Numbered from the stretch's first letter, positions 25,709-36,165 are shown. The stretch: 64,000 nt of DNA from HXMU1420-13 sp963691715 (GCA_963691715.1 OY829281.1:682001-746000); one strand, 5' to 3'. The notes: generated by a model not told the origin, from the sequence alone. Made by a program: numbers and translations.

Positions 25709-26557
25709 ATGCAATTCAAGGAATTCGTTGATTCAGAGTTTATAAATCACCCTCATTTTCTATTAATTGGCAATCCTGTTGGGCATAGCATTTCTCCAAT
25801 CATGCATGAGACAGCTCTTAAATATCATGATAATGATGCCAACTATATTGCTATTTCCGTAGAGTTTTCTGAATTACATTTACTGGCCTCACATTTTAAT
25901 AAACCAGAGTTTTTAGGCGCTAATATTACTATTCCTTATAAAATGGATCTTATCCCATATATGGATGAACTGTCAAGTACTGCTCAATTAATTGGAGCAA
26001 TTAATACCATTGTAAAATTCGATAATAAATTAATTGGGGATAATACAGATGCATGTGGATTTAAAGTACCGCTAATGCAGTATTCAGATTTAGCGACCGA
26101 TCGTGCGATCATTTTTGGTTCGGGAGGTGCTACAAAAGCAATTATTTTTGCACTGAATGATTTTGGATTTAATGAAGTTTGTATTGTATCAAGGAAGCAT
26201 AATATTAGTGTAGATCAATCGAATTTGATAGTTTGCTCATACGATAGTTGGCAACATTTCACTGAGGATACATCCCTTTTTGTTAATGCTACTCCCTTGG
26301 GTATGGCACCGAATTTTGATTCTTCGCCAGTAAAAGATTACGAAATAGACTATTTAACAGGTAAATTGTGTTATGACATAGTTTACAATCCAAGAGAAAC
26401 AAAATTTTTAAAACAAGCTAAGAATGCTAGTGGAATTCCTATAGGAGGACTTGAGATGTTAATTCATCAAGGAGATGAATCTTTTTATAAATGGACAAAT
26501 AAAAGATTTCCAATCAGCTTAGTGAAAACGAAATTAAATGAACTTTTTTCAATTTGA
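25709..26557 (+). CDS. aroE: Shikimate dehydrogenase
   Basis: I choose ATG 25709 (282 residues) because an earlier in-frame start lies inside the terminator. The enzyme reduces 3-dehydroshikimate with NADPH. Visible motifs are NPVGHSISP (shikimate-binding Ser residues), NITIPYK with the catalytic Lys, GDNTDACGF, and the dinucleotide-binding GSGGATKAI. The C-terminal GGLEMLIHQG is typical. Its end overlaps the next gene by 20 bases. Confidence 0.95.
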   Translation: MQFKEFVDSEFINHPHFLLIGNPVGHSISPIMHETALKYHDNDANYIAISVEFSELHLLASHFNKPEFLGANITIPYKMDLIPYMDELSSTAQLIGAINTIVKFDNKLIGDNTDACGFKVPLMQYSDLATDRAIIFGSGGATKAIIFALNDFGFNEVCIVSRKHNISVDQSNLIVCSYDSWQHFTEDTSLFVNATPLGMAPNFDSSPVKDYEIDYLTGKLCYDIVYNPRETKFLKQAKNASGIPIGGLEMLIHQGDESFYKWTNKRFPISLVKTKLNELFSI

Positions 26558-27296
26558 TTTATTAAGACCAGATGGGTTAAATAACTCTAGAATTATGTCT
26601 TGGTTTACTTATAAAAATCCAACATTTGATGTGAGAGACGCTGTTATACCTGGTTTAAATCTTGGTTTTAGTTCTAAGGAAAATCAACATATTGTACTTA
26701 AAAATATTCATGAGTTGTGTAAATCAATTGGTATTAGCCACCGTGATTTAGCCTTAGCGAATCAAATACATAGCGCCAATGTATTACAGGTAGATAAAGG
26801 TGGGGTCTACCCTAATGTAGATGCATTTGTGTCTAAAACCCCTGGAGTAGCTTTAGGTATACAAGTTGCGGATTGTGCTTCTATCTTGTTTGGAGATTTT
26901 GAAAATAAAGTAATTGGAGCTGCACACGCTGGTTGGAGGGGAGCTTTACAAGGAGTAGTTCCTGCAACAATTAATAAAATGGTTGAATTAGGAGCTAATC
27001 GTATAACAACTAAAGTCTTCGTGAGTGCATGTATAACAAAACATAATTTTGAAGTAGATTATGATGTCGCAAATCAGTTTCCTGATCATCTTGTTCACTC
27101 AGAAGGATACAATAAACCACATTTAGACTTGAAAGGTTTACTATTTGAACAGCTTATCGACTCAGAAATTCTAAGCAAGAACATACAGCTTGATAGCCGT
27201 TGTACCATTGATGAACAAAATATCTTCTACAGTTATCGTAGAGAAAAGGAAATGAGTGGTAGAATGTTAGGTGTAATAAAACTTAATAAATTCTAA
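26538..27296 (+). CDS. pgeF: Laccase-domain (YfiH/PgeF-type) protein
   Basis: The 252-residue protein belongs to the LACC1/YfiH family, whose members act as purine nucleoside enzymes or peptidoglycan-editing factors. The metal site is built from QIHSANVL, the DCASILFGD segment, HAGWRGAL and the Cys of VSACITKHNFEV. The C-terminal FYSYRREKEMSGRMLG is diagnostic. It overlaps aroE by 20 bases, so the two are cotranscribed. Met20 (26595) is a possible later start. Confidence 0.9.
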   Translation: MNFFQFDLLRPDGLNNSRIMSWFTYKNPTFDVRDAVIPGLNLGFSSKENQHIVLKNIHELCKSIGISHRDLALANQIHSANVLQVDKGGVYPNVDAFVSKTPGVALGIQVADCASILFGDFENKVIGAAHAGWRGALQGVVPATINKMVELGANRITTKVFVSACITKHNFEVDYDVANQFPDHLVHSEGYNKPHLDLKGLLFEQLIDSEILSKNIQLDSRCTIDEQNIFYSYRREKEMSGRMLGVIKLNKF

Positions 27297-27541
27297 AGTA
27301 CTGATTATTATTAATATAAATTCTTATTAATAATATATTGATTGAACAAATCTTAATAAATGTTCAAAATTTCATCAAAATTGCAGACTCTAAATATCAC
27401 GTTACTGAACTTTAATTTATATAAAGAAGGATTATCTTTTTGAGCCAAAAAAATGATAGCTTTTTTTAACAATGCTTTTCAGAAAAAGTTTATGTGATAA
27501 AGTGAATTGTATGTATACTCTTACCGAATAAATTCTACCAA

Positions 27542-28690
27542 TTGGAAAAACAGAAAATTGCAATTTTAGGATCCACTGGTTCTATCGGGACACAAGCACT
27601 GGACATTGTACGACAGCATAGTAATAAGTTTGAAATCGTTTTACTTTCAGCAAATTCAAACGTTCATAAACTAATTAAGCAAGTTCAAGAGTTTAAACCT
27701 ACCCATGCTGTTATATGTGATGAAACTTGCTATGAGAAGTTAAAGACCAATACTTTGCCAGAAACAAAAATTTACTCTGGCTATGATATCTTAAATGAGT
27801 TAGTTAAAATTGAAGAAATAGACATTGTTCTAAATAGTTTAGTAGGCTTTGCTGGTTTCCAACCCACTTTTAATGCTTTAAAATCAAATAAAAGAGTTGC
27901 CCTTGCAAATAAAGAATCACTCGTTGTAGGAGGTAAATTAATAACATCAGAATTAAAGAACTCCGATTCTGAATTAATCCCTGTAGATTCCGAGCATTCA
28001 GCCATGTTGCAATGTATTGTAGGAGAGCAGAAACAAAGTATTGAAAAGATAATAATCACTGCAAGTGGAGGGCCATTCCGAGATTTTTCTCTTCAGCAAA
28101 TGAATTCAATTACAGTTGAACAAGCGCTAAAACATCCTAATTGGTCTATGGGAGCTAAAATCACAATTGATTCCTCAACCATGATGAATAAAGGACTGGA
28201 AATAATTGAAGCGCATTGGTTGTTTGATCTTCCTATTGATAAAATTGAACCTGTAATCCACCCGCAGAGTATCATCCATTCTATTGTTACATACGAAGAT
28301 GGTTCTAGTAAAGCTCAACTTGGACCTCCAGACATGAAGGTTCCAATTATTTATGCGTTAACTTATCCCCAAAGATTAGCATTACATACTCCAAGGATGG
28401 ATTGGTCAATGGCGCATAAATTAAGCTTTTTCCCGGTTGATTTTACTAAGTTCCCATGCATTAAACTTGCTATGGATTCACTAGAACAAGGAGATCTAGC
28501 ACCAGCCATCTTGAATGCTGCAAATGAAGTTGCAGTTCATCGCTTTTTGAATAAAGAAATTGATTATATTTCTATACCAAAAATTGTAGAAAAGAGTTTA
28601 GAGAAATTAACAGATAGTACAGAGATTAGTCTTAATAATCTCATTAATATAGATAAAGAAACTAGGGAATACGCTTTCCGTATTAAATAA
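27542..28690 (+). CDS. dxr: 1-deoxy-D-xylulose 5-phosphate reductoisomerase
   Basis: The 382-residue enzyme makes MEP, the committed step of the non-mevalonate isoprenoid route. The NADPH loop GSTGSIGTQALD is at residues about 8-19. The metal/substrate motifs PVDSEHSA, SGGPFRD and NKGLEIIEAHWLF are intact. The start is TTG 27542, since no in-frame ATG gives the full N-terminal Rossmann strand. rseP follows 4 bases later. Confidence 0.96.
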   Translation: MEKQKIAILGSTGSIGTQALDIVRQHSNKFEIVLLSANSNVHKLIKQVQEFKPTHAVICDETCYEKLKTNTLPETKIYSGYDILNELVKIEEIDIVLNSLVGFAGFQPTFNALKSNKRVALANKESLVVGGKLITSELKNSDSELIPVDSEHSAMLQCIVGEQKQSIEKIIITASGGPFRDFSLQQMNSITVEQALKHPNWSMGAKITIDSSTMMNKGLEIIEAHWLFDLPIDKIEPVIHPQSIIHSIVTYEDGSSKAQLGPPDMKVPIIYALTYPQRLALHTPRMDWSMAHKLSFFPVDFTKFPCIKLAMDSLEQGDLAPAILNAANEVAVHRFLNKEIDYISIPKIVEKSLEKLTDSTEISLNNLINIDKETREYAFRIK

Positions 28691-28694
28691 TTAC

Positions 28695-30020
28695 ATGGAT
28701 TTTATAGATATACTTCAAACGATTGGAATTTTTGTTGGTGCGTTGATGATACTCGTGTTTATTCACGAACTAGGACACTTCTTAGCAGCAAAAGCTTTTG
28801 GAATGCGCGTAGAGCGTTTTTCGGTGGGTTTCCCACCTCGAATATGGGGATTTAAACATAATGATACCGATTATTGTATCGGTGCTACTCCATTAGGTGG
28901 ATACGTCAAAATATCTGGTATGGTAGATGAAAGTATGGATACCGAATTCCTAAATAAAGAACCTGAACCTTGGGAGTATCGCAGTAAACCGGTTTGGCAG
29001 CGTATGGTTGTAATTACTGCTGGGGTAATTTTTAATATGATTTTAGCTTTTATCATATTTACTGGGATGACTTTAAATGGCGGTAAACTTTCTTTGCCAT
29101 TAGAAAAAGTTACTGGAATGTATATCCCAGAAAATAGTATGATGTATGAGATTGGCTTTAGAACCGATGATCGTATTGTTGGTGTGAATGGAGAAGCAAT
29201 AGCAAATTTTGAAGATTTAGTTGCACCCTCAGTTATTACTTCAGCAAATCTTACCTATCAAGTGATGAGAAATGGAAATGAAATAGATATTCCTGTTACT
29301 CCAAACTATTTAGATAGCCTTCAAACTAGAGATTTTATTAGTCCCATACTTGCCTTTCCAAGTACCATATCAAGTGTAGCGTTAGGTACACCCGCACATA
29401 AGGCTGGATTAATGGCAGGAGATACATTTATCTTAGCCGATAGTTTGGAAATTAAATATTGGATACAACTTACGGAAATAATAAGAGCTGCCGAGCAACC
29501 AATTAATTTTACAATTTTACGTAGTGATTCAGTTTTTACGGCTACTATAATGCCAGAGGATAATGTAATTGGAATTGCTTCACCAAATCTTGAAATGGCA
29601 GGTGGTGTAAGGTTTGAATTAGGATTATTTGCTTCTATTATAGACGGTTGGGATCAAACTTGGGAGCAGACTACTGGAATTATAGGAGGTTTTTCCAGAA
29701 TGATTTCTGGAGATATTTCAGTAAGACAAAATCTTGGTGGACCAATAGCCATTGCAAATATTACAAAAGAAGCAACCGATCAAAATGGATGGAATGGGTT
29801 TTGGACCATCACTGCATTATTAAGTATAACCCTAGCCATAATGAATATACTCCCTATTCCCGCATTAGATGGGGGACATCTTGTATTTTTGATTTATGAA
29901 GGTATTGCTCGAAGGGAACCATCTGAAAAAGTTAAAATTGTTGCACAAAATATTGGCTTTGTTATACTTTTAACTTTAATGGTTTTTGTGATTTTTAACG
30001 ACGTATTAAAATATTTCTAA
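28695..30020 (+). CDS. rseP: RseP-type site-2 zinc metalloprotease
   Basis: The 441-residue membrane protease has the zinc motif HELGH (His24, Glu25, His28) in its first transmembrane helix and the second metal motif NILPIPALDGGH (from Asn384). Two PDZ-like regions lie between (about 130-200 and 215-285). In other bacteria RseP cuts anti-sigma factors and cleared signal peptides. It lies 4 bases after dxr and directly before psd, a lipid/envelope cluster. Confidence 0.95.
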   Translation: MDFIDILQTIGIFVGALMILVFIHELGHFLAAKAFGMRVERFSVGFPPRIWGFKHNDTDYCIGATPLGGYVKISGMVDESMDTEFLNKEPEPWEYRSKPVWQRMVVITAGVIFNMILAFIIFTGMTLNGGKLSLPLEKVTGMYIPENSMMYEIGFRTDDRIVGVNGEAIANFEDLVAPSVITSANLTYQVMRNGNEIDIPVTPNYLDSLQTRDFISPILAFPSTISSVALGTPAHKAGLMAGDTFILADSLEIKYWIQLTEIIRAAEQPINFTILRSDSVFTATIMPEDNVIGIASPNLEMAGGVRFELGLFASIIDGWDQTWEQTTGIIGGFSRMISGDISVRQNLGGPIAIANITKEATDQNGWNGFWTITALLSITLAIMNILPIPALDGGHLVFLIYEGIARREPSEKVKIVAQNIGFVILLTLMVFVIFNDVLKYF

Positions 30021-30671
30021 ATGTTTGCAAAAGAAGGTTATCCAACCATGGCATTAGTAACAGCTGTATTGGCTGTTATAATTTATGTTACCCTAATTTT
30101 TTTAGATCATTGGATATCTTATTTGATTGTTACCACTGTCTTTATTCTCTGGGCAATAGTTATTTATTTCTTCCGAGATCCTGAACGGACTCCCCCAGAA
30201 GGCGATAACTTAATAATTTCCCCTGCTGATGGAAAAGTAGTTTTAATCAAAGAAATTGAAGAAGATATCTACATAAAAGGCTCTGCTACACAGGTAAGTA
30301 TTTTTTTATCTCCATTGGACGTTCATGTTAATAGAAATCCAATTTCAGGTAAACTCGAATATCTCAAATACCATCCTGGTAAGTATTTAATGGCATGGGA
30401 TGAAAACGCTTCTAATTTAAATGAACGCGCTGATTTTGGTGTTCTACATTCTAGTGGTACTAAGCTTTTCTTTAAACAAATTACAGGTTTTCTTGCACGA
30501 AGGATTGTCTATCATATTAAGGAGGGAGACCATTTGGTTGTTGGTGAGCGATTTGGAATGATGAAGTTTGGAAGCAGAATGGATATTATTGTTCCTGATA
30601 ACGTTGAAATAAGCGTAAAAGTAGGGGATAGAATTTGGGCGGGTACTTCAATATTAGGTACAATAAAATGA
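30021..30671 (+). CDS. psd: Phosphatidylserine decarboxylase, short form
   Basis: The 216-residue proenzyme has two N-terminal membrane segments (about 9-48), then the catalytic domain with ISPADGKV and LSPLDVHVNRNP. The self-cleavage site that yields the pyruvoyl group is the Gly184-Ser185 pair in MKFGSRMD. The enzyme converts phosphatidylserine to phosphatidylethanolamine. It starts at the base after the rseP stop, and the phosphatidylserine synthase gene follows one base after its own stop. Confidence 0.94.
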   Translation: MFAKEGYPTMALVTAVLAVIIYVTLIFLDHWISYLIVTTVFILWAIVIYFFRDPERTPPEGDNLIISPADGKVVLIKEIEEDIYIKGSATQVSIFLSPLDVHVNRNPISGKLEYLKYHPGKYLMAWDENASNLNERADFGVLHSSGTKLFFKQITGFLARRIVYHIKEGDHLVVGERFGMMKFGSRMDIIVPDNVEISVKVGDRIWAGTSILGTIK

Positions 30672-30672
30672 T

Positions 30673-31494
30673 ATGAAGTATCCAATTCAAAAAAAGTATC
30701 AAAATTTCCGAAAAAAACGAGAAACCTTCCGTGCAAGTAAACCACCTGTAAATAGAAGGATTGCAGTACCTAGTTTTTTTACTTTGATGAATCTATTTTC
30801 TGGGTTTTTAGCAATTATTGCGATAGCTGAGGGAGATTTAACCAGAGGGGCATGGTTAATTTTGGCAGCTGGAATGTTCGATGTTTTTGATGGGATGATG
30901 GCACGCCTTGCGAATGCACACTCAGACTTTGGGATTGAGCTAGATTCCTTAAGTGATATGGTTTCTTTTGGTGTTGCTCCTGGTTTTTTAATCTATAAAT
31001 TCTCTCTGTTTGAACTAGGAAATTTAGGACTTTTAATAAGTGCTATTCCTCCTCTATGTGGTGCTGTACGATTAGCTAGGTTTAATGTAAATGCTCGTTT
31101 AGAACCAAAATCAGATGTTTTCAGTGGGCTACCCATTCCGTCCGTTGCTATTATAATAATAGCCTTTTATTTGGTATTTCAAGATGATTTACATTTTTTT
31201 GATTTCTTCAACAATGGTGTAAATAGCGTTGTAATACCCATGGTTGTTATCGTTTCTTTATTGATGGTGAGCTCTGTTGAATTTGAAAAAATACCACGTT
31301 TTGATAAAGATTCTTTAAGAGATAAAAAATGGTCTTTTGTTCTTTTCTTTTTTTATTTGATGTTGATATTAATAAAGCCAGACTATGGGTTAATGGCGGT
31401 TATACTCATATATGTTACAAAAGCTATAGTACAAAATACTATACGTTTTTTTAAGGATGAGTATAATGACGACAATTTTGAGCTATATTCATAG
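30673..31494 (+). CDS. pssA: CDP-diacylglycerol-serine O-phosphatidyltransferase
   Basis: The 273-residue membrane enzyme makes phosphatidylserine for the decarboxylase encoded just upstream. The CDP-alcohol phosphotransferase motif DGMMAR...G...D...D begins at Asp73. About seven to eight membrane segments follow the cytoplasmic N-terminus. Length and motif place it in the class II (membrane) PssA group. Confidence 0.94.
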   Translation: MKYPIQKKYQNFRKKRETFRASKPPVNRRIAVPSFFTLMNLFSGFLAIIAIAEGDLTRGAWLILAAGMFDVFDGMMARLANAHSDFGIELDSLSDMVSFGVAPGFLIYKFSLFELGNLGLLISAIPPLCGAVRLARFNVNARLEPKSDVFSGLPIPSVAIIIIAFYLVFQDDLHFFDFFNNGVNSVVIPMVVIVSLLMVSSVEFEKIPRFDKDSLRDKKWSFVLFFFYLMLILIKPDYGLMAVILIYVTKAIVQNTIRFFKDEYNDDNFELYS

Positions 31495-31564
31495 CATTTA
31501 CATTTAGTCCCTGAATTTTTTAATTCAAATTTTAAGTAACGACTTCTTTTAATACAATTTAACT

Positions 31565-32461
31565 ATGAAATTATCACTTGCACACATATCGAAAACGTAC
31601 AAAAACGGGGTAAAAGCATTAGACGATATTACTATTGATATAGATGCTGGAATGTTTGGGTTATTAGGTCCAAATGGTGCTGGGAAATCCACCTTAATGC
31701 GAACTATTGCTACCCTACAAGCTCCAGATACTGGAAGTGCCATATTTAATGATATTGATATACTTACAGAGAAAACCAGATTAAGAGAAGTATTAGGATA
31801 TTTGCCACAGAGTTTTGGAGTATACCCGAAAGTAAGCGCTGAGGATTTATTAACTTATTTTGCAAAACTTAAAGGAATAAAAATTAAAAAAGATATTCAA
31901 GAAATGGTGAATACCGCTCTTGAAGTTACAAATTTACTTGATGTTCGAAACAAACATGTAGCTGGCTATTCTGGCGGGATGAAACAACGCTTTGGTATCG
32001 CTCAGCTGTTACTGAATAACCCACAACTAATTATTGTTGATGAACCTACTGCTGGGCTGGATCCTGCAGAGCGGCACAGATTTCTGAATGTATTAAGGGA
32101 AATAGGAACCAACCATATTGTCATCTTTTCAACTCATATCGTGGATGATGTGAAAGAGTTATGTACCGATATGGCCATAATGAATGGTGGGAGAATTCTT
32201 TCTCATATTACCCCAAAAGAAGCTACTAAATCATTGCAAGGTCAAATATGGACAAAAAATATTATCAGGGATGAATTAGATGCTCATGAAGCATCATTTA
32301 ATGTAATCTCCTCGAATTTTAATGATGATAACACACTCAACATTCGAGTACATGATTCCAATCAACCAGATGATACTTTCTCGTTAAAAAATCCTGAATT
32401 AGAGGATTTTTATTTCGTGATGCTTAGAAATGATGAGCCTGCACTTATTAAGGAGCATTAA
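31565..32461 (+). CDS. ABC transporter ATP-binding protein
   Basis: The 298-residue protein contains one nucleotide-binding domain: Walker A GPNGAGKST (about 36-44), signature YSGGMKQR (about 136-143), Walker B LIIVDEPTAGLD (about 155-166) and a switch His in FSTHIV. About 80 C-terminal residues beyond the ATPase core are unassigned. The permease/aminopeptidase gene begins two bases after its stop, so this is the motor of that system. Confidence 0.94.
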   Translation: MKLSLAHISKTYKNGVKALDDITIDIDAGMFGLLGPNGAGKSTLMRTIATLQAPDTGSAIFNDIDILTEKTRLREVLGYLPQSFGVYPKVSAEDLLTYFAKLKGIKIKKDIQEMVNTALEVTNLLDVRNKHVAGYSGGMKQRFGIAQLLLNNPQLIIVDEPTAGLDPAERHRFLNVLREIGTNHIVIFSTHIVDDVKELCTDMAIMNGGRILSHITPKEATKSLQGQIWTKNIIRDELDAHEASFNVISSNFNDDNTLNIRVHDSNQPDDTFSLKNPELEDFYFVMLRNDEPALIKEH

Positions 32462-32462
32462 A

Positions 32463-34541
32463 ATGTTTTTCCATATCTATTCCTTCGAAATTTGGTCTTG
32501 GTTTAAACGACCATTATTGTATATCTATGCAGGGGTGATGTTTTTGCTTGCCTTATTCACGATGGCTGCAGCTGCTGGTTTTTTTGAGAGTATAACTGTA
32601 AGTATCAATTCTATAAGAATTGTTAATTCTCCAATAGCGATTAATGGTATTCTAAATGAATTAAATCTATTTATTTATTTTTTTCTACCGTCTTTAATTG
32701 GAGGTACGATAAGTCGTGATTTTAAATATGATGTTCATTCTTTAATGTATTCGTACTCTTTTAAAAAATGGGAGTATTTATTTGCCAAATTCTTTGCTGG
32801 TATTACTGTTACAATAATGGTTATTCTAGTTACAGCACTAGCTATTATGTTGGCAACATTTTTACCTGGTACCAATCCAGATTTACTAGGCCCATTTCGA
32901 TTAGAAGCATATGTACAGTCTTTAAGTGTTTTTGTTTTACCTAATCTATTATTTTACGGAGCAATAGTATTTGCCGTTGTTATTGCAACACGTATTGTGA
33001 GTGTAGGATTTATTTCTGTATTGGCGCTACTAATTATTCAAAGTATGGCTCAGGTACTTACTGTAGATTTGGATAATAAAATACTTAGTGCATTTTTGGA
33101 TCCATTTGGTTCACAGGCATTAAGTTACTACACAGAATATTGGACTGTTTACGAGCAAAATGAAAATACTCTTCCTTTAGGTTCAATTGTATGGTATAAT
33201 AGGGCGCTGTGGTTTGGAATTGGATCATTAATTTTTAGTGCCATTTATTTCTTATTTGGTTTTAATCAACAACCTATTTCGTTTAATTTTTTTAAAAAAC
33301 AAACCCCACAACGATTTTCAAAATCGAATTTTGGAAGTATTGTATCTATAGATTTACCTAACGTAGAATACGACAATGGTTTTATTCAAAACTTTAAAAG
33401 ATCGTGGAGTCTCTCTCAAATTGATTTTAAATATATCGTTAAAGGTTGGCCTTTCATTATCATTTCGATTTTAGGGATTTTAATATCGCTACTTACGATA
33501 TCAGTAGGTGGAGAAATTTTTGGAACGGATACCCTTCCTGTTACATGGCAAATGCTTGAATTACCTGGAACATTCTTTTCTCTATTTATAAATTTACTCA
33601 CTTTTCTTTATGCTGGAATTCTACTTCATAGAAGTCGTAATTACAACATGGATCAGTTGATCCACACCACCACGATTCCTGATTGGGTAATTTATTTATC
33701 CAAATTTTTTGCTTTGGTGAAAATGCAAGCGTTATTGTTGGGTACAATTATGTTGGTTGGTATCGGAGTTCAAATCTATAGTCAGTTTTATAACTTTGAA
33801 ATAGGATTATATCTTTTTGATTTATATGCAATAAAACTTATTCATGTGATCATATGGGGTTTGTTTTCTTTATTCATTCATAGCTTCTTTAAAAATTATT
33901 TTAGTGGTTTTTTCATTCTTCTAGTTATTTCAATTGGGATGAATTTCCTTGATACTATAGGTATTGAACAAATACTGTTTAAATTTAATCAAGCTCCACC
34001 AACGCCTTATTCTGATATGAATGGATATGGGCACTTTCTTGAATCTTATTATACTTACAAGTTATACTGGCTGCTTTTAGTAGTAGCTTTATGTGTATAT
34101 TCAGTGACTTATTTTAGGAGAGGATTACCAGAATCCATTAAAGAACGCTTTAATGACATAAAACAAAGAGCCAATCCTATCCTAAGATCAATTTTTATTC
34201 TTTCTTTTATAGGATTTATAGTACTAGGTAGCTTTATTTGGTACACGAATAACATAAAATATGAACGTTTATCTTCCAAAGAGCAAGAAGCTTCATTAGC
34301 CCAGTGGGAAATTAATTACGGAAAGTTTAAAGACATCCCACAACCTAGAATAGTAAGTACTTATGTGGACTTAGATTTATTCCCAGAAACTAGAGATTTT
34401 AAGGCTTCTGGCACTTACACGTTAAAGAATAAGACTTCAGTAGCTATAGATAGCATTCATATAGATCATGGAAGTTTTGAATATACATTTACTTTTGATG
34501 GTGATTATGTATTAGCAATGGAAGATGATTCGATGAATTAA
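32463..34541 (+). CDS. ABC-2 type permease half of an ABC-M1 aminopeptidase fusion, ended by an internal stop
   Basis: From ATG 32463 the protein has 692 residues with many membrane segments in two blocks (about 10-280 and 320-580), the layout of an ABC-2 permease with a duplicated membrane domain. It then enters a periplasmic beta region that is the beginning of an M1 aminopeptidase N-domain. It ends at TAA 34539-34541, but the same frame stays open to 36140 and continues the peptidase. Related proteins are single polypeptides of about 1200 residues, so this looks like one gene broken by a single nonsense codon. Sequencing error or suppression cannot be excluded. Confidence 0.8.
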   Translation: MFFHIYSFEIWSWFKRPLLYIYAGVMFLLALFTMAAAAGFFESITVSINSIRIVNSPIAINGILNELNLFIYFFLPSLIGGTISRDFKYDVHSLMYSYSFKKWEYLFAKFFAGITVTIMVILVTALAIMLATFLPGTNPDLLGPFRLEAYVQSLSVFVLPNLLFYGAIVFAVVIATRIVSVGFISVLALLIIQSMAQVLTVDLDNKILSAFLDPFGSQALSYYTEYWTVYEQNENTLPLGSIVWYNRALWFGIGSLIFSAIYFLFGFNQQPISFNFFKKQTPQRFSKSNFGSIVSIDLPNVEYDNGFIQNFKRSWSLSQIDFKYIVKGWPFIIISILGILISLLTISVGGEIFGTDTLPVTWQMLELPGTFFSLFINLLTFLYAGILLHRSRNYNMDQLIHTTTIPDWVIYLSKFFALVKMQALLLGTIMLVGIGVQIYSQFYNFEIGLYLFDLYAIKLIHVIIWGLFSLFIHSFFKNYFSGFFILLVISIGMNFLDTIGIEQILFKFNQAPPTPYSDMNGYGHFLESYYTYKLYWLLLVVALCVYSVTYFRRGLPESIKERFNDIKQRANPILRSIFILSFIGFIVLGSFIWYTNNIKYERLSSKEQEASLAQWEINYGKFKDIPQPRIVSTYVDLDLFPETRDFKASGTYTLKNKTSVAIDSIHIDHGSFEYTFTFDGDYVLAMEDDSMN
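34539..34541 (+). other. In-frame TAA splitting the ABC-M1 fusion
   Basis: Codon 693 counted from 32463 is TAA, followed by about 532 further sense codons in the same frame. The flanking peptide (DDSMN before, DIYQLTNPLQPGD after) reads as continuous M1 N-domain sequence. A TAT or TAC Tyr codon mutated at its third base is the simplest explanation. Confidence 0.75.
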
Positions 34542-34763
34542 GACATCTATCAACTAACCAATCCACTACAACCTGGAGATTCTATAAAATTTGATTTTAC
34601 CGTTTCTAATAAACCGAATGAATTTTTAAAAAATAATTCTCCAATACGAACAAATGGTACTTTTATCAATAACAGTATCTTTCCTCGTATAGGGTATAAC
34701 AAAGAAGGGGAGTTAAGTGGAAAAGAATCTAGAGAGAAGTTTGGATTACCACCAAGAGAGCGG

Positions 34764-36140
34764 ATGATGCCTCAGACAGATCGTGCTTCTCTAATGAATA
34801 ATTATATTTCTTACGATTCTGATTGGATAGACTTTGAGACCATAATCAGTACTTCTCCCGATCAAATTGCGATTGCTCCTGGATATTTACAACAAGAATG
34901 GATAGAAAATGGGAGGCGTTATTTTCATTATAAAATGGACAGTCCGATCTTAAATTTTTATTCATATATATCCGCAGAATTTGAAGTAGAAAGAGATTCT
35001 TGGAATGATGTAGCCATTGAAATCTACTATCACAAAGGGCACGATTATAATGTGGAAAGAATGATACGTTCTATCAAAAGTTCTTTAGATTATTACACAG
35101 CAAATTTTAGCCCCTATCAACATAAACAAGTTCGAATCATCGAATTTCCACGAACCAGCGGTAGCTTTGCTCAATCCTTTGCCAATACTATTCCTTATTC
35201 AGAGTCGGTTGGTTTTATAGCCGATGTTGATGAAACCAATGAAGATGGAGTTGATTATCCCTTTAGTATAACTTCTCATGAAATTGCTCATCAATGGTGG
35301 GCTCATCAGGTAATTGGAGCAAATGTACAAGGTGCAACTGTAATGAGCGAAAGTTTGAGTGAATATAGTTCTTTGAAAGTGTTAGAAAAGGAATACGGAG
35401 CGGACCAAATGCGCATTTTTTTGAAAGATGCGTTAGATAGATACTTAACCGGAAGAACATTTGAATCTACCAAGGAAAAACCTCTTATATACAATGAAAA
35501 TCAACAATACATTCATTATAACAAAGGCTCATTAGTGTTATATGCATTGAGTGATTATATAGGTGAAGATATTTTTAATCAAGCGTTAAGTCGATATATA
35601 AAGGATGTGGCTTTTCAAGAAGCACCTTATACCACCGCTACTGAATTCAAAAATTATATAGCAGAGGTTACTCCAGATTCTCTTCAATACTTGATCACTG
35701 ATATGTTTGAGACAATTACCTTGTATGAAAATAGTATTGTAGAAGCAGAATTTGAGGAAAAAGAAAAAGATAATTATGAAGTTACCCTTGTAACTAGAAC
35801 GATGAAGTATAAGACGGATGACCAAGGTAAACGCATTTTTAAAAATGATTCTGGAGATAGTTTGTATGTAGAAATTGAAGGTAGGCGTACTCCTTTACGT
35901 TCTTATCCATTGAGTGATTGGATTGAAGTTGGAGTTTTTGGTACTGGTGATGAAGGGGAGGAAAAAGTTCTATATCTAGAAAAACGTAAATTTAATTCCA
36001 TACAAGACACCTTAACGATTACGGTAAATGAAATGCCCACTTCGGTTGGTGTTGATCCCTACAATAAACTAATTGATACTATATCGGACGACAACAGAAA
36101 AGCTCCTAGAAAAAAAGAAGACATAGTTCGTTTAGAATAA
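34764..36140 (+). CDS. M1-family aminopeptidase domain, C-terminal part of the broken fusion
   Basis: The zinc motif HEIAHQWW and the downstream Glu in MSESLSEY (19 residues after the second His, as in this ABC-linked subgroup) mark a gluzincin aminopeptidase. After the internal TAA at 34539 the frame is open from 34542. The first Met codons are at 34764 and 34767, but sequence upstream of them (about 74 codons) also looks like peptidase. If translated alone it would lack a membrane anchor and signal peptide and probably be non-functional. It belongs with the permease at 32463 and the ATPase at 31565. Confidence 0.75.
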   Translation: MMPQTDRASLMNNYISYDSDWIDFETIISTSPDQIAIAPGYLQQEWIENGRRYFHYKMDSPILNFYSYISAEFEVERDSWNDVAIEIYYHKGHDYNVERMIRSIKSSLDYYTANFSPYQHKQVRIIEFPRTSGSFAQSFANTIPYSESVGFIADVDETNEDGVDYPFSITSHEIAHQWWAHQVIGANVQGATVMSESLSEYSSLKVLEKEYGADQMRIFLKDALDRYLTGRTFESTKEKPLIYNENQQYIHYNKGSLVLYALSDYIGEDIFNQALSRYIKDVAFQEAPYTTATEFKNYIAEVTPDSLQYLITDMFETITLYENSIVEAEFEEKEKDNYEVTLVTRTMKYKTDDQGKRIFKNDSGDSLYVEIEGRRTPLRSYPLSDWIEVGVFGTGDEGEEKVLYLEKRKFNSIQDTLTITVNEMPTSVGVDPYNKLIDTISDDNRKAPRKKEDIVRLE

Positions 36141-36165
36141 TCATATCTATTTACTTTATTAATAG

